From: Ulvibacterium marinum
GTDB lineage: Bacteria > Bacteroidota > Bacteroidia > Flavobacteriales > Flavobacteriaceae
DNA: 64,000 nucleotides
Assembly: GCF_003626755.1 (NCBI RefSeq)
Contig: NZ_RBCJ01000001.1
Coordinates: forward strand, 310,001-374,000
Direction of reading: 5' to 3'
Below are positions 41,948 through 51,300 of the stretch, one piece after another; the stretch's first letter is position 1; every line of letters starts with the position of its first letter. Both the position numbers and the translations under genes were made by a program. The notes beneath the pieces are model-generated. The model was not told where the DNA came from, ran no database searches, and saw nothing but the letters and a program-made list of their open reading frames with translations.

Positions 41948-42529
41948 TTACGCCAACACTCTTAGCGTATTATCTATAATCTGTTGAAGTACATTTTTAT
42001 CCTTAATCAATATTCCTGTCATTCTAAAACCTTGGAAGGCATTGAACACAAAATAGGCATAACTTCTACAGTCTTGTTTCTTATTTATGACCCCCTGCTC
42101 CTGACCATCCCTTATCAAGTCCTGAAAAGTAGAAAGCGTATATTCCTGGGTATCCAAAAGCCATTTCTTTAGGTCTCTGTCCTGATTGCCCATCTCGGAC
42201 TTACAATTCATAACGAAGCAACCCTTGTCCTTTTTATCTCCAAGTATCTCCGGCAAAAACCCCTCAAAAATGAGTCGTATGGCCTCCAAGGGATTTCCAG
42301 CTTCCACCAAGGCCTTTCGAAACATTCCCCCTGATTCCTTTTGATAATAGGACAAGGTAGTTTGATAAAGCTCCAACTTCGAACCGAAAGAATTGTATAT
42401 GCTGGAGCGATTTAGGCTGGTAGCATCCACCAAGTCCTGCATGGAGGTACCGTTATAACCTTTCTCCCAAAAAACGTGCATGGCGCTCTTTAGTACCTTC
42501 TCTTTATCAAATTCGGTAATCCTTGGCAT
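41948..42529 (-). CDS. TetR/AcrR-family regulator
   Basis: 193 residues from ATG 42529 (MPRITEFDKEKVL). N-terminal helix-turn-helix: AMHVFWEKGYNGTSMQDLVDATSLNRSSIYNSFGSK. The C-terminal ligand domain includes CFVMNCKSEMGNQDRDLKKW, as in the TetR_C_16/YcdC-like branch often placed next to SDR genes. Likely represses the SDR gene 51 bp downstream. Confidence 0.92.
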   Translation of the reverse strand: MPRITEFDKEKVLKSAMHVFWEKGYNGTSMQDLVDATSLNRSSIYNSFGSKLELYQTTLSYYQKESGGMFRKALVEAGNPLEAIRLIFEGFLPEILGDKKDKGCFVMNCKSEMGNQDRDLKKWLLDTQEYTLSTFQDLIRDGQEQGVINKKQDCRSYAYFVFNAFQGFRMTGILIKDKNVLQQIIDNTLRVLA

Positions 42530-42650
42530 TTTGTTTTGTGTGTGGTCAAATATATATTGGAACAATCATTTCAGAAAACTATTTAACATATCTTTAATCA
42601 TTATTTGGAAAGATAGATTTTGGATGGAAGGGTAGCCCTACTACAATTTC

Positions 42651-43058
42651 TTAAAGTATCACTGTGATTTCCTTGTCGGACCGCAGCTCAAATGCGCATT
42701 CCGTAAAACTTGGAGGACCAAAGGTTTTCATTTTGGCATTGGAAAAGCCTATCTTTTCCTTGGGTATGCCTAGCCAGTTGCGATCGAGGACATCATTGCC
42801 ATTCTCATCATGGAAAATGGCCACGGCATATTTACCCGACGGAAGGCTCTCAATGGAAAGTTCGGTCGTGCCTTTTTGGGCTTTGGCACTATCGAATTTA
42901 AATACATCTTCAAACTCTAGAAAGCCGTTTTCATTGTCATAAATGGCCACACTTATCTTACCATTCGATGTTTCTACACCTTCTATGGATATAGAAAGCC
43001 TATTTTGGGCCATGCCAAGGATCGGTACGAGCAGAAAAAGCAAAAACCATTTTTTCAT
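42651..43058 (-). CDS. secreted DUF2141 protein
   Basis: 135 residues from ATG 43058, with a signal peptide (MKKWFLLFLLVPILGMAQ). Mature part: ISIEGVETSNGKISVAIYDN, SIESLPSGKYAVAIFHDENGN, DVLDRNWLGIPKEKIGFSNA, the hallmark strands of DUF2141. Small secreted beta-sandwich of unknown role. It runs head to tail with the gene at 43093. Confidence 0.9.
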   Translation of the reverse strand: MKKWFLLFLLVPILGMAQNRLSISIEGVETSNGKISVAIYDNENGFLEFEDVFKFDSAKAQKGTTELSIESLPSGKYAVAIFHDENGNDVLDRNWLGIPKEKIGFSNAKMKTFGPPSFTECAFELRSDKEITVIL

Positions 43059-43092
43059 AAGTACAAAATTAGCAACTCCAATGCTCATAAAC

Positions 43093-43545
43093 TCACTTTT
43101 TAGATGAAAATTGTAGAGGTAAGCTGTCCTTTTTGTTCTTTAGAAAAAGGTACATTTTTTCATTTTCCAAAGAATCCCTTAAATTCATGAAAAGCCTCAG
43201 CGAATCCCTATATACCAATTTTATCTTGGGGTTGGGAAAATGATCTACATATACATACACTTTTTTGTCCGTTAGGGAGTCCTTGAACTCTCGGAACACC
43301 CCTTTTTCTTTTTCTAAGGCAGAAAACCCATTTAGGCGTTCCATAGGTGGTATTTTTTCTACCATCACTACACTGTCAAGCTCTGAAAACTCCACTTTAT
43401 TATAATAAAATCCGGAGAGTATTTGGATATCGTTGGTATTGGTTCTAACCCAATTTTTATAATGGGCCATAAGGGCCAGGAGGCAGATGATAACGGTAAT
43501 CACCACCAAGATATTCCAAAACCTATGTTGTTTTTTTGTTCTCAT
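43093..43545 (-). CDS. membrane-anchored protein, unknown
   Basis: 150 residues from ATG 43545 (MRTKKQHRFWNIL). One N-terminal membrane helix (about 10-28), then a soluble domain of strands and charged helices. No recognisable family. It lies 34 bp upstream of the DUF2141 gene, probably co-transcribed. Confidence 0.6.
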   Translation of the reverse strand: MRTKKQHRFWNILVVITVIICLLALMAHYKNWVRTNTNDIQILSGFYYNKVEFSELDSVVMVEKIPPMERLNGFSALEKEKGVFREFKDSLTDKKVYVYVDHFPNPKIKLVYRDSLRLFMNLRDSLENEKMYLFLKNKKDSLPLQFSSKK

Positions 43546-43651
43546 GTCGTCGCTTGCGTTCCCTAAATTACAAACGATCAAGGTGAATAAAAATTTTCGA
43601 TCCGCTTAAATTATATCCTTAATGGAAAAACTCGGTCGCTTGTATTTCATC

Positions 43652-44395
43652 TCAGCTCAAGTAAATACTCCCCAACAAAAGGGTGTCCATGTACGCATGT
43701 GCCAGAATCAGTACAATCAGTTTGTTTTTAAATCGTACATGGAAAGTCCCCAATATGAGACCCATAAAACTTGTTTGTACCATTCCGGTTATTCCCCAGG
43801 TATAGTGGGCCAAACCAAAAATCACGGCGCTGATCAAAACCGCATAGGTCTTTTCAAACTTTGCCCCCTTTAACATCAATGAAACACGATGTATTAGAAA
43901 TCCACGATATACCAGCTCTTCCCCAAAGGAGGATACTAGGTAAACTCCCAATAAAGACAAGACAAATATCCCTGGATTGTCCTTTAAATAGTCATAGTTG
44001 CTAACATCCGGTTGGGCGGTCGCTCCCATTAGCATTGACATACCCACAGATCCCAGAACAAAACTTAAAATAGTGATGATACCTATAAGAAAGGACCAAA
44101 GAATTATTTTTAGGTATGTTTTACCGCTCCAGACGGGTAACACCAATCCCAAATCACGAAAATTTGACCTTCTGAGCCATTGTCCAAAACACACCAGGGC
44201 TATCATGATTACATTGGCAAACCATACTATTAACTGTTGTGCAAGTTGACTCCCCTGAAAAAATGGTGCTACCATTTGAATAAACAAAAAAACGACCCCA
44301 AAAATGAGCACCACCTCCATTAAGGTTGCTGACTTCTTGGATTCCAAATAATTTCCTAACCTATCCCTAAGCGTATTTTTGAATTGACGGTTCAT
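43652..44395 (-). CDS. CPBP-family intramembrane metalloprotease
   Basis: 247 residues, about seven to eight membrane segments. Abi/CPBP motifs: GEELVYRGFLIHR (EExxxR, about 170), a later AVIFGLAHYTWG (FxxxH, about 205) and a final His in LILAHAYMD. Such proteases are related to CAAX prenyl proteases; in bacteria some contribute to bacteriocin immunity. Family assignment firm, role unknown. Confidence 0.92.
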   Translation of the reverse strand: MNRQFKNTLRDRLGNYLESKKSATLMEVVLIFGVVFLFIQMVAPFFQGSQLAQQLIVWFANVIMIALVCFGQWLRRSNFRDLGLVLPVWSGKTYLKIILWSFLIGIITILSFVLGSVGMSMLMGATAQPDVSNYDYLKDNPGIFVLSLLGVYLVSSFGEELVYRGFLIHRVSLMLKGAKFEKTYAVLISAVIFGLAHYTWGITGMVQTSFMGLILGTFHVRFKNKLIVLILAHAYMDTLLLGSIYLS

Positions 44396-44484
44396 CTCTT
44401 CTTACTTTTTATGTTGTCCTATAAAAGTAGACGTGATATCCCGGAGGATGGTTTTACTTCAGGAAGGCGAACCCTTTTTAGGAT

Positions 44485-45621
44485 TCATCGTGTTTCCGAG
44501 GAAAGTCTAAATTGAGAAGGTGTTAGGGTTGTTTTCCTTTTAAAAATAGTATTAAAGGAAGATTTGGAAGAAAAACCTACCGAATACATTACTTCCTGTA
44601 TGGTCATGGTATTTTGGGTGTCCTGAAGTAATTTTTTGGCCTCATCGATTCTATAAGAATTCACAAAATCAAAAAAATGCTTCCCAAAAGATTGGTTGAT
44701 GACCTGCGAAAGTTCTTTTGGGGGAAGGTCCAAAATCTTAGCCAGGTCATTCAAGGTAAGGTCTGGATTCAAATAACTTTTTTCAGTCTCCATCTGTAAA
44801 ACCAGGGCTTCCCTAAACCTATTTTGCTTGTCGGCGGACAAAGTGGATCCGGAATACTTCTTTTTGGACAAGGTGAAAAACGGATTTCCGGAAAGTAATT
44901 CCGAGGACTTTAATGCCTTGAATATAGCCCTATTGATAAAATAAAAAAGAAATACAATAAAACCGAACAATATACCATTTACATAGGCCCTATATGATGT
45001 GTAGGGCACTACGGTAAGTAGAACACCCAAAAACCATAACCCGATAAATGAATTTATTATAAAACACAGCCAATCCAAATTAATTTTGACCAGATTGGAA
45101 TGATATTCCTTCATTGCTTTGCCGTGTAAGGCCAACACACGTTTTGACAGCCAAAGGTAAAACCCTCCATGGAGGTATCCCATAACCACGAATATTATGG
45201 CCCCTTTGGGGAGATTGGCCTTGCTTATGGTCTCAAGCGCATACGCAATAGGGGCCTTCTCCAGAAAGTAGAAAATCAGCAAGCCTAACAAGCATACAAC
45301 AAAGGGAACAAAGTGAACCCATTTTTTGGCAAGTGTAAAACTTTGATCAACAATTGATAAAGTATACAAATAAATCAATGGTCCAAAAAGCAATAAAAAA
45401 GAGTCGTCCAATAATAAAAACGGCGGAAAGAAGGACCAAACGTTGTGTATTTGCAATAAGATATCCGTTACATTGATCGCCAATATTAGGAAAAAGGTGC
45501 CTAACAGGAGGTTACTGATTCTTTTGCCCTTTCGGTTAGTCAGTGAAAAAACAGCGATAAAGAACAACTGAAATGCTACCAGCAGCAAAAGAATCGCATT
45601 CAAATTCAGATCCATGTCCAA
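44485..45621 (-). CDS. membrane-integrated AraC-family regulator
   Basis: 378 residues: seven predicted membrane helices in the first 230 residues, then a cytosolic AraC double helix-turn-helix (about 275-378; DLAKILDLPPKELSQVINQSF and EVMYSVGFSSKSSFNTIFKRKTTLTPSQFR). Single-protein membrane sensor and transcription factor, common in Flavobacteriaceae. Ends close to the CPBP gene; the S9 peptidase gene lies 15 bp upstream on the same strand, so the two may be co-transcribed. Confidence 0.92.
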   Translation of the reverse strand: MDMDLNLNAILLLLVAFQLFFIAVFSLTNRKGKRISNLLLGTFFLILAINVTDILLQIHNVWSFFPPFLLLDDSFLLLFGPLIYLYTLSIVDQSFTLAKKWVHFVPFVVCLLGLLIFYFLEKAPIAYALETISKANLPKGAIIFVVMGYLHGGFYLWLSKRVLALHGKAMKEYHSNLVKINLDWLCFIINSFIGLWFLGVLLTVVPYTSYRAYVNGILFGFIVFLFYFINRAIFKALKSSELLSGNPFFTLSKKKYSGSTLSADKQNRFREALVLQMETEKSYLNPDLTLNDLAKILDLPPKELSQVINQSFGKHFFDFVNSYRIDEAKKLLQDTQNTMTIQEVMYSVGFSSKSSFNTIFKRKTTLTPSQFRLSSETR

Positions 45622-45636
45622 CGCTATTGTTCAATA

Positions 45637-47661
45637 CTATTTTCGGTATTTCTGAAACCACGCAAGGGTATGCGCTATTTTGGTAATCAAATTGCTCGGC
45701 CTATTAGCGATACCATGACTGGCATTTGGTATTTCGACCAATACTGTTGGAATTTTTCGCAATTTTAGGGCATGGTACAACTGCTTGGCCTCACTGGGGG
45801 GCGTACGCAAATCGTCCATTCCCACCAACACCATGGTGGGCGTCTCTACATTGCCGACCAACGAGATCGGGGAAAACTTCCAATACGTCTCAAAACTTTC
45901 CCAAGGTTGTCCCGGGTAACGGCTGTTGGCATAGCGGAAATAATTATCGGCGACCAGCGTTTTACTGATCCAATTCATGACAGGTTTGGCCACCACGGCC
46001 GCCTCAAAACGATTGTTCTTGCCTATCATCCAAGCAGACATAATTCCTCCGGCACTACCTCCTGTAACAAAAAGCTGGTCTTCATGGGCAATTCCTTTTT
46101 GGATACAATAATCCACTCCGTCCATTACATCATTATAATCCTCTCCGGGATAATTACGGTACAGAAGATTGGCAAATTCCTCTCCATATCCGGTACTACC
46201 CCGCGGGTTGGGATAAAAAACAATATACCCCGCCGCAGCATACAATTGCATTTCGGCCGAAAAACGATCTCCATAATTCAAAATAGGGCCTCCATGATTT
46301 TCAACCAGGAAAGGATACTTTTTAGAGGCATCATAATTGGGAGGATATACCACCCAGCCTTGGATATCCCTTTGGTCAAAACTGGAGGTATACCAAATTT
46401 CCTCCACTTTTCCTAAATTTCGGAAATCCAATAGGGCATTATTCAGGGAAGTAATCTTTGCCGGATTTTTCACCTTGGATTTCAAAATCGCCAATTCGGA
46501 AGGATATTCTGGTCGGGTTTGGGTATAAGCGACGGTCCCATTTTCAGATACACTGAAAGACCCTCCAGCATAGGGCCTACCAATGGAGATGCCCCCCATA
46601 TTATCAGCTAATTTGGTAACCTTCCCGTTTAGGTTAAGATGGGCAATTTTGGTATTTCCATTATCGTCATAGGAAAAATAAAGGCCATTCCCTTTAGAGT
46701 CCCAGACCAAATCTGAAACCGTCCTATCCAAATCTTGGGAGACTTCCTTTTGATCGCTGCCATCCTTATTCATAATATGGACCTTATGTACTTGATAGGC
46801 CTGCCTCTTATCCGCAACACTGATGTAAGCTATCCTTGTCCCATCCGGAGAAACCACCGGATGATTATCCGGCCCATCCCTATCCGTTAACGCTTTGATC
46901 TGCCCATCATAAACCCCAACAGAGTAGATCTCACTATTTCTAAAGTCGTATTCCCAATCTTCGTTCCTATTCCCTGAAAAATAGATATGTTGTCCATCCT
47001 TGGACCAAGAAAGGGTTCCTCTATGGTGAAAATCCCCAGAAGTCAATTGTCTTGGAGCACCGCCATCTGCGGGAATCACAAAAATATGATTGAACCCCGG
47101 ATCAATATAGCCCCGACCGTCCGCTTCATGATATAATCTGTCCGTTATCCTTGGTTTCTCCGCCCACTTTGCATCCTTGGGTTTTTTGGGCATTTTGGCT
47201 AAAACCGGCGGCTCTTTTTCTACGTTCATCGAAAAGGCGAGCTGTTGGCCATTAGGTGACCATGTTAAGGCACTGGGGCTGAAGGGAAGTTGTGTTACCT
47301 TGGCAATTTTGCCCGAAGCTATCCAGTGGATATAAATCTCCGACCCCTCGTCCGTACTGCTAACAAAGGCCAAGCGATCTCCTTGGGGGGACCAGCGTGG
47401 ATTGGATTCGCTAACTTCCCTGGACGTCAATTTTTGATGTTTTGAACCATCGGTCTTTATCATCCAAAGATTTCCCGAAACTTTATCCTTCATGATATCA
47501 AAGGCCATTCTTCGGTAGACCACCCAATTCCCATCGGGAGAAATCTGTGGATCGGAAACATATTGGAGATCAAAAATATCGGTATAGGAGAAATTCTTCT
47601 TTTGAGCCTTTATGGGTTGCCATAGGAATAGGAGAAAAAGTAAAAAAAGGAATCTTAGCAT
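45637..47661 (-). CDS. S9-family (prolyl oligopeptidase-like) serine peptidase
   Basis: 674 residues with a signal peptide (ending PIKAQ). A beta-propeller of TolB-like WD/PD40 blades (about 25-390; QISPDGNWVVY, LTWSPNGQQLAF, HPVVSPDGTRIAY) is followed by the alpha/beta-hydrolase domain (about 410-674). The latter has GGSAGGIMSAW with the nucleophile Ser, GMDDLRTPP with the Asp and NASHGI with the His. Family members trim peptides or acyl-peptides in the periplasm. Confidence 0.95.
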   Translation of the reverse strand: MLRFLFLLFLLFLWQPIKAQKKNFSYTDIFDLQYVSDPQISPDGNWVVYRRMAFDIMKDKVSGNLWMIKTDGSKHQKLTSREVSESNPRWSPQGDRLAFVSSTDEGSEIYIHWIASGKIAKVTQLPFSPSALTWSPNGQQLAFSMNVEKEPPVLAKMPKKPKDAKWAEKPRITDRLYHEADGRGYIDPGFNHIFVIPADGGAPRQLTSGDFHHRGTLSWSKDGQHIYFSGNRNEDWEYDFRNSEIYSVGVYDGQIKALTDRDGPDNHPVVSPDGTRIAYISVADKRQAYQVHKVHIMNKDGSDQKEVSQDLDRTVSDLVWDSKGNGLYFSYDDNGNTKIAHLNLNGKVTKLADNMGGISIGRPYAGGSFSVSENGTVAYTQTRPEYPSELAILKSKVKNPAKITSLNNALLDFRNLGKVEEIWYTSSFDQRDIQGWVVYPPNYDASKKYPFLVENHGGPILNYGDRFSAEMQLYAAAGYIVFYPNPRGSTGYGEEFANLLYRNYPGEDYNDVMDGVDYCIQKGIAHEDQLFVTGGSAGGIMSAWMIGKNNRFEAAVVAKPVMNWISKTLVADNYFRYANSRYPGQPWESFETYWKFSPISLVGNVETPTMVLVGMDDLRTPPSEAKQLYHALKLRKIPTVLVEIPNASHGIANRPSNLITKIAHTLAWFQKYRK

Positions 47662-47869
47662 GGGAAAACGATTTGAATTCTTTATGAAAATAGCGTAAAG
47701 AGGTTAGATTAGCAAGCCTTTATGGGCTTTGTTATTCAAGGTAAAAAAGACATTTAGAAACAGAACACACTTAGTTTTCAAATCTAATATAGACCCCTCC
47801 TAAATTGAAAAGAGAATTCCAATTCCTTTCGCACCTCTTTATAAAATTGTATCTTTAAAAAGCCAAAAG

Positions 47870-48268
47870 ATGACAAAACTTATTTCCATAACGACCTCCT
47901 TGCTCATTCTTTTTCAGAGCTTCAACATCCATATAAACGATTTGGTGGAGCTGGACGAGCTTTTCGAACATGCGCAATTCCATGCCGAGGAATACGGGGA
48001 TAACTTTTTGGTTTTTCTCTCCAAACACTATGGAGAACTTAAAGCGGAGCATAACGAAAAACACCAGGAAGAGCAAAAGGAACACGAGGAGCTTCCTTTT
48101 CAACATCATTGCCATTCCCTATCACTTTCGGCTTTTGTCATCAACGACTTGGCACCTTATACTTCCCACGTGGAAATAGCCTCCCTTGATACTGGAAACT
48201 TCCATTATGCCGATTCCTATTCTCCCCTACTTGGAGATGGACTTTTCCAACCTCCCAGACACGCATAA
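47870..48268 (+). CDS. His-rich small protein preceding the heavy-metal efflux operon
   Basis: 132 residues with a signal-like N-terminus (MTKLISITTSLLILFQSF). The middle is rich in His and Glu (EHNEKHQEEQKEHEELPFQH, then HCHS), which could bind divalent metal ions such as Cu, Co or Zn. It lies 72 bp upstream of the CzcA gene on the same strand. Such His-rich leaders are recurrent in front of flavobacterial czc operons (from family knowledge). Its role as a metal buffer is inference. Confidence 0.75.
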   Translation: MTKLISITTSLLILFQSFNIHINDLVELDELFEHAQFHAEEYGDNFLVFLSKHYGELKAEHNEKHQEEQKEHEELPFQHHCHSLSLSAFVINDLAPYTSHVEIASLDTGNFHYADSYSPLLGDGLFQPPRHA

Positions 48269-48340
48269 TCCATACTGATATTCATCATTTTTAGGCGGAC
48301 AATTTCACATTAGTTTGCCTTCACCCTTATTCAATGGATT

Positions 48341-51300
48341 ATGTTATCGCGCATCATCAAATTAAGTATACATAATAAGTTTATCGTTCTCCTCTTCACC
48401 CTGTTCATTATTTGTTTTGGGCTGTATTCCTTGACTCAAATACCCATTGGTGCCGTTCCCGACGTAACCAACAATCAGGTTCAGGTCATTACAACCTCGC
48501 GCAATCTCTCTACACAGGATATGGAGCAGTTCATTACCTATCCGGTGGAGCTGGAAATGGCCAACCTCCCAGGGGTAAGGGAAATCCGTTCCATATCCAA
48601 ATTTGGACTTTCCGTAGTGACCATTGTTTTTGAAGATGATATGGGCACGTATTTGCCCCGTCAACTCATTGCCGAAAAAATAAAATCGGCCTCTGAGAAA
48701 ATTCCCGAAGGTTTCGGCACTCCGGAAATGGGGCCCATTACAACAGGGTTAGGCGAAATCTATCAATACATCCTGGACGTAAAGAAAGGCTATGAAGACC
48801 ACTATTCCGTAACTGACCTTAGGACTATTCAGGATTGGGTAGTAAAACGTCAACTCTCCGGTATCCCGGGCGTGGTGGAGGTAAATACTTGGGGCGGTTT
48901 CTTAAAGCAATACGAGGTGGCCCTTAGTACCCAAAAACTCAATGCCATGGATATTGATACCCGAGATGTCTTTACCGCTTTGGAGAACAACAATAGCGTA
49001 GCGGGTAGCGGATATATCGAAAAGACGGATCAAGCCTATTTCATTCGAGGTGAAGGACTTGTAGCTTCCTTAACAGATATTGGGAATATCGTCGTAAAAA
49101 TCAGAAACGGTATCCCGGTTTACATCAAGGATATTGCAAAGGTAGGGTATGGCAGTGCAACCCGATTTGGTGCCATCACAGGAAACGGGGAGGGCGAAAA
49201 GGTATTGGGACAAGTGATGATGCTGAAGGATGCCAACTCCAAAAAAGTCATCGATGCAGTGAAGGAACGGGTTGCCACTATTTCCAAAACGCTCCCGGAC
49301 GGTGTTTATATCAATGCCTTTTTGGATCGTAGTGAACTCATTGCCAAGACTACGTTCACCGTAACCGAAAATCTGGTCCTGGGTTGCCTTATCGTTATTT
49401 TTGTGGTGGTACTGCTGCTGGGCAACCTGCGTTCCGGACTTGTAGTGGCTTCCGTAATTCCGTTAAGCCTGTTCTTTGCACTTTCTCTTATGTATCTGTT
49501 TGGAGTAGATGCCAATCTGATGAGCCTCGGTGCCATTGATTTTGGAATTATCATTGATGGCGCAGTCATTATAGTAGAATTCATAGCTTTCCAGATTACA
49601 CAACAGCGTTCACGGTTGGTTACACTTTCCAAAGTTGAACAACAGGAAAAAAGGGATGGTATCACCATGAACAGCGCCTCCAAAATGATGAATTCCGCCA
49701 TTTTTGGGCAGCTTATCATCCTCATTGTGTTTATCCCCATCCTGTCCCTAAGCGGAGTGGAAGGTAAAATGTTCAAACCTATGGCGCTCACGTTCAGCTT
49801 TGCGCTTTTCGGGGCCATTGTGCTGTGCTTCACCTATGTTCCTGTGGCCGCAGCGCTTTTCTTGAGGCCTTCCAATACCTCCGAAAAAAATATTTCTATA
49901 CGACTTATGAACCTGTTGCACAGGGGATACGGGCCAATTATCGATTGGGCCTTAAGTAGCAAAAAGTGGGTTCTTGGCATTTCAGGAGGGGTATTCGTAT
50001 TGGCCGGAATTCTATTTAGTTCTATGGGAGGGGAATTCGTTCCCACCCTAGATGAAGGCGATTTTGTGATACAACCCATACTAAAAACGGGCACTTCGTT
50101 GGAAAAGACCGTAGAGACCACCACTCAAATCGAAAAAATACTATTGGAAAACTTCCCAGAAGTAGCACAGGTGGTTACCCGCATCGGTGCAGCGGAAGTC
50201 CCTACGGACCCCATGTCCATGGAAGAGAGTGATGTTATCATCATCCTAAAACCAAAAAGTGAATGGGTCTCTGCCAAGACCAAGGACGGATTGGCCGAAA
50301 AGTTCAAGGAAGCCCTTGCCATAATCGCAGGGATGGAAGTAGAATTTACCCAACCCATAGAAATGCGATTCAATGAACTCATTACCGGGGTACGGGCAGA
50401 TATTGCCATTAAAATCTTTGGGGAAGACTTGGAGATTCTTAGCAAAAAGGGCAACGAAATAAAGGAACTAATAGAAGATGTAGAAGGAGCGGCCGATATT
50501 TCTGTGGAAAAAATAGTAGGACTCCCGCAGATGAACGTCACATACGACAGGGCCAAAATAGCTCGTTATGGGCTTAATATTACCGACCTTAACGCTATGG
50601 TGGCCATGGGCTTTGCAGGCCGTAGCGTAGGTAACGTCTACGAAGGCGAAAAACGGTTCGAGTTGGTAGTGCGGTTGGACAAAGAGCAGAGACAGGACAT
50701 TGATAATCTTAAAAACCTATATGTAGATCTACCTTCCACTGGAAAAATCCCCTTAAGGGAATTGGCGGATATCAGTTATCAAAAAGGGGCCGCCAAAATC
50801 TCCAGAGACGATACCCGAAGACGTATTGTAGTGGGTATTAACGTGCGTAATCGGGATCTGCAATCCGTGGTAAATGATGTACGCCGATTAATCGATGACA
50901 ATTTACAATTACCCGTCGGATACTCCATCACCTACGGCGGGCAATTCGAGAACCTGCAAAGCGCCAAGGCCCGACTTTGGGTAGCCGTACCTATTGCACT
51001 CTTATTGATTTTTATTCTCTTGTATTTTGCCTTTAGGTCGGTTAAGGAAGCCTTGCTCATCTTTTCTGCCATTCCTTTGGCAGCTGTGGGCGGTGTACTC
51101 CTGCTTTGGCTAAGGGATATGCCTTTTAGCATTTCGGCAGGAGTTGGATTTATTGCCCTTTTTGGAATTGCCGTGCTCAACGGCATTGTATTATTGGAAC
51201 ATTTTAAGGAACTCGGACAACAATCTTTTGAAACCATGGAAGCACTCGTAAAACAAGGAACAAAGGACAGATTACGCGCAGTCTTGCTTACCGCCTCGGC

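Noticed and set aside
45772-46416. Plus-strand frame opposite the S9 peptidase
   Set aside because: Shadow of the catalytic domain; the sense strand has all active-site motifs.
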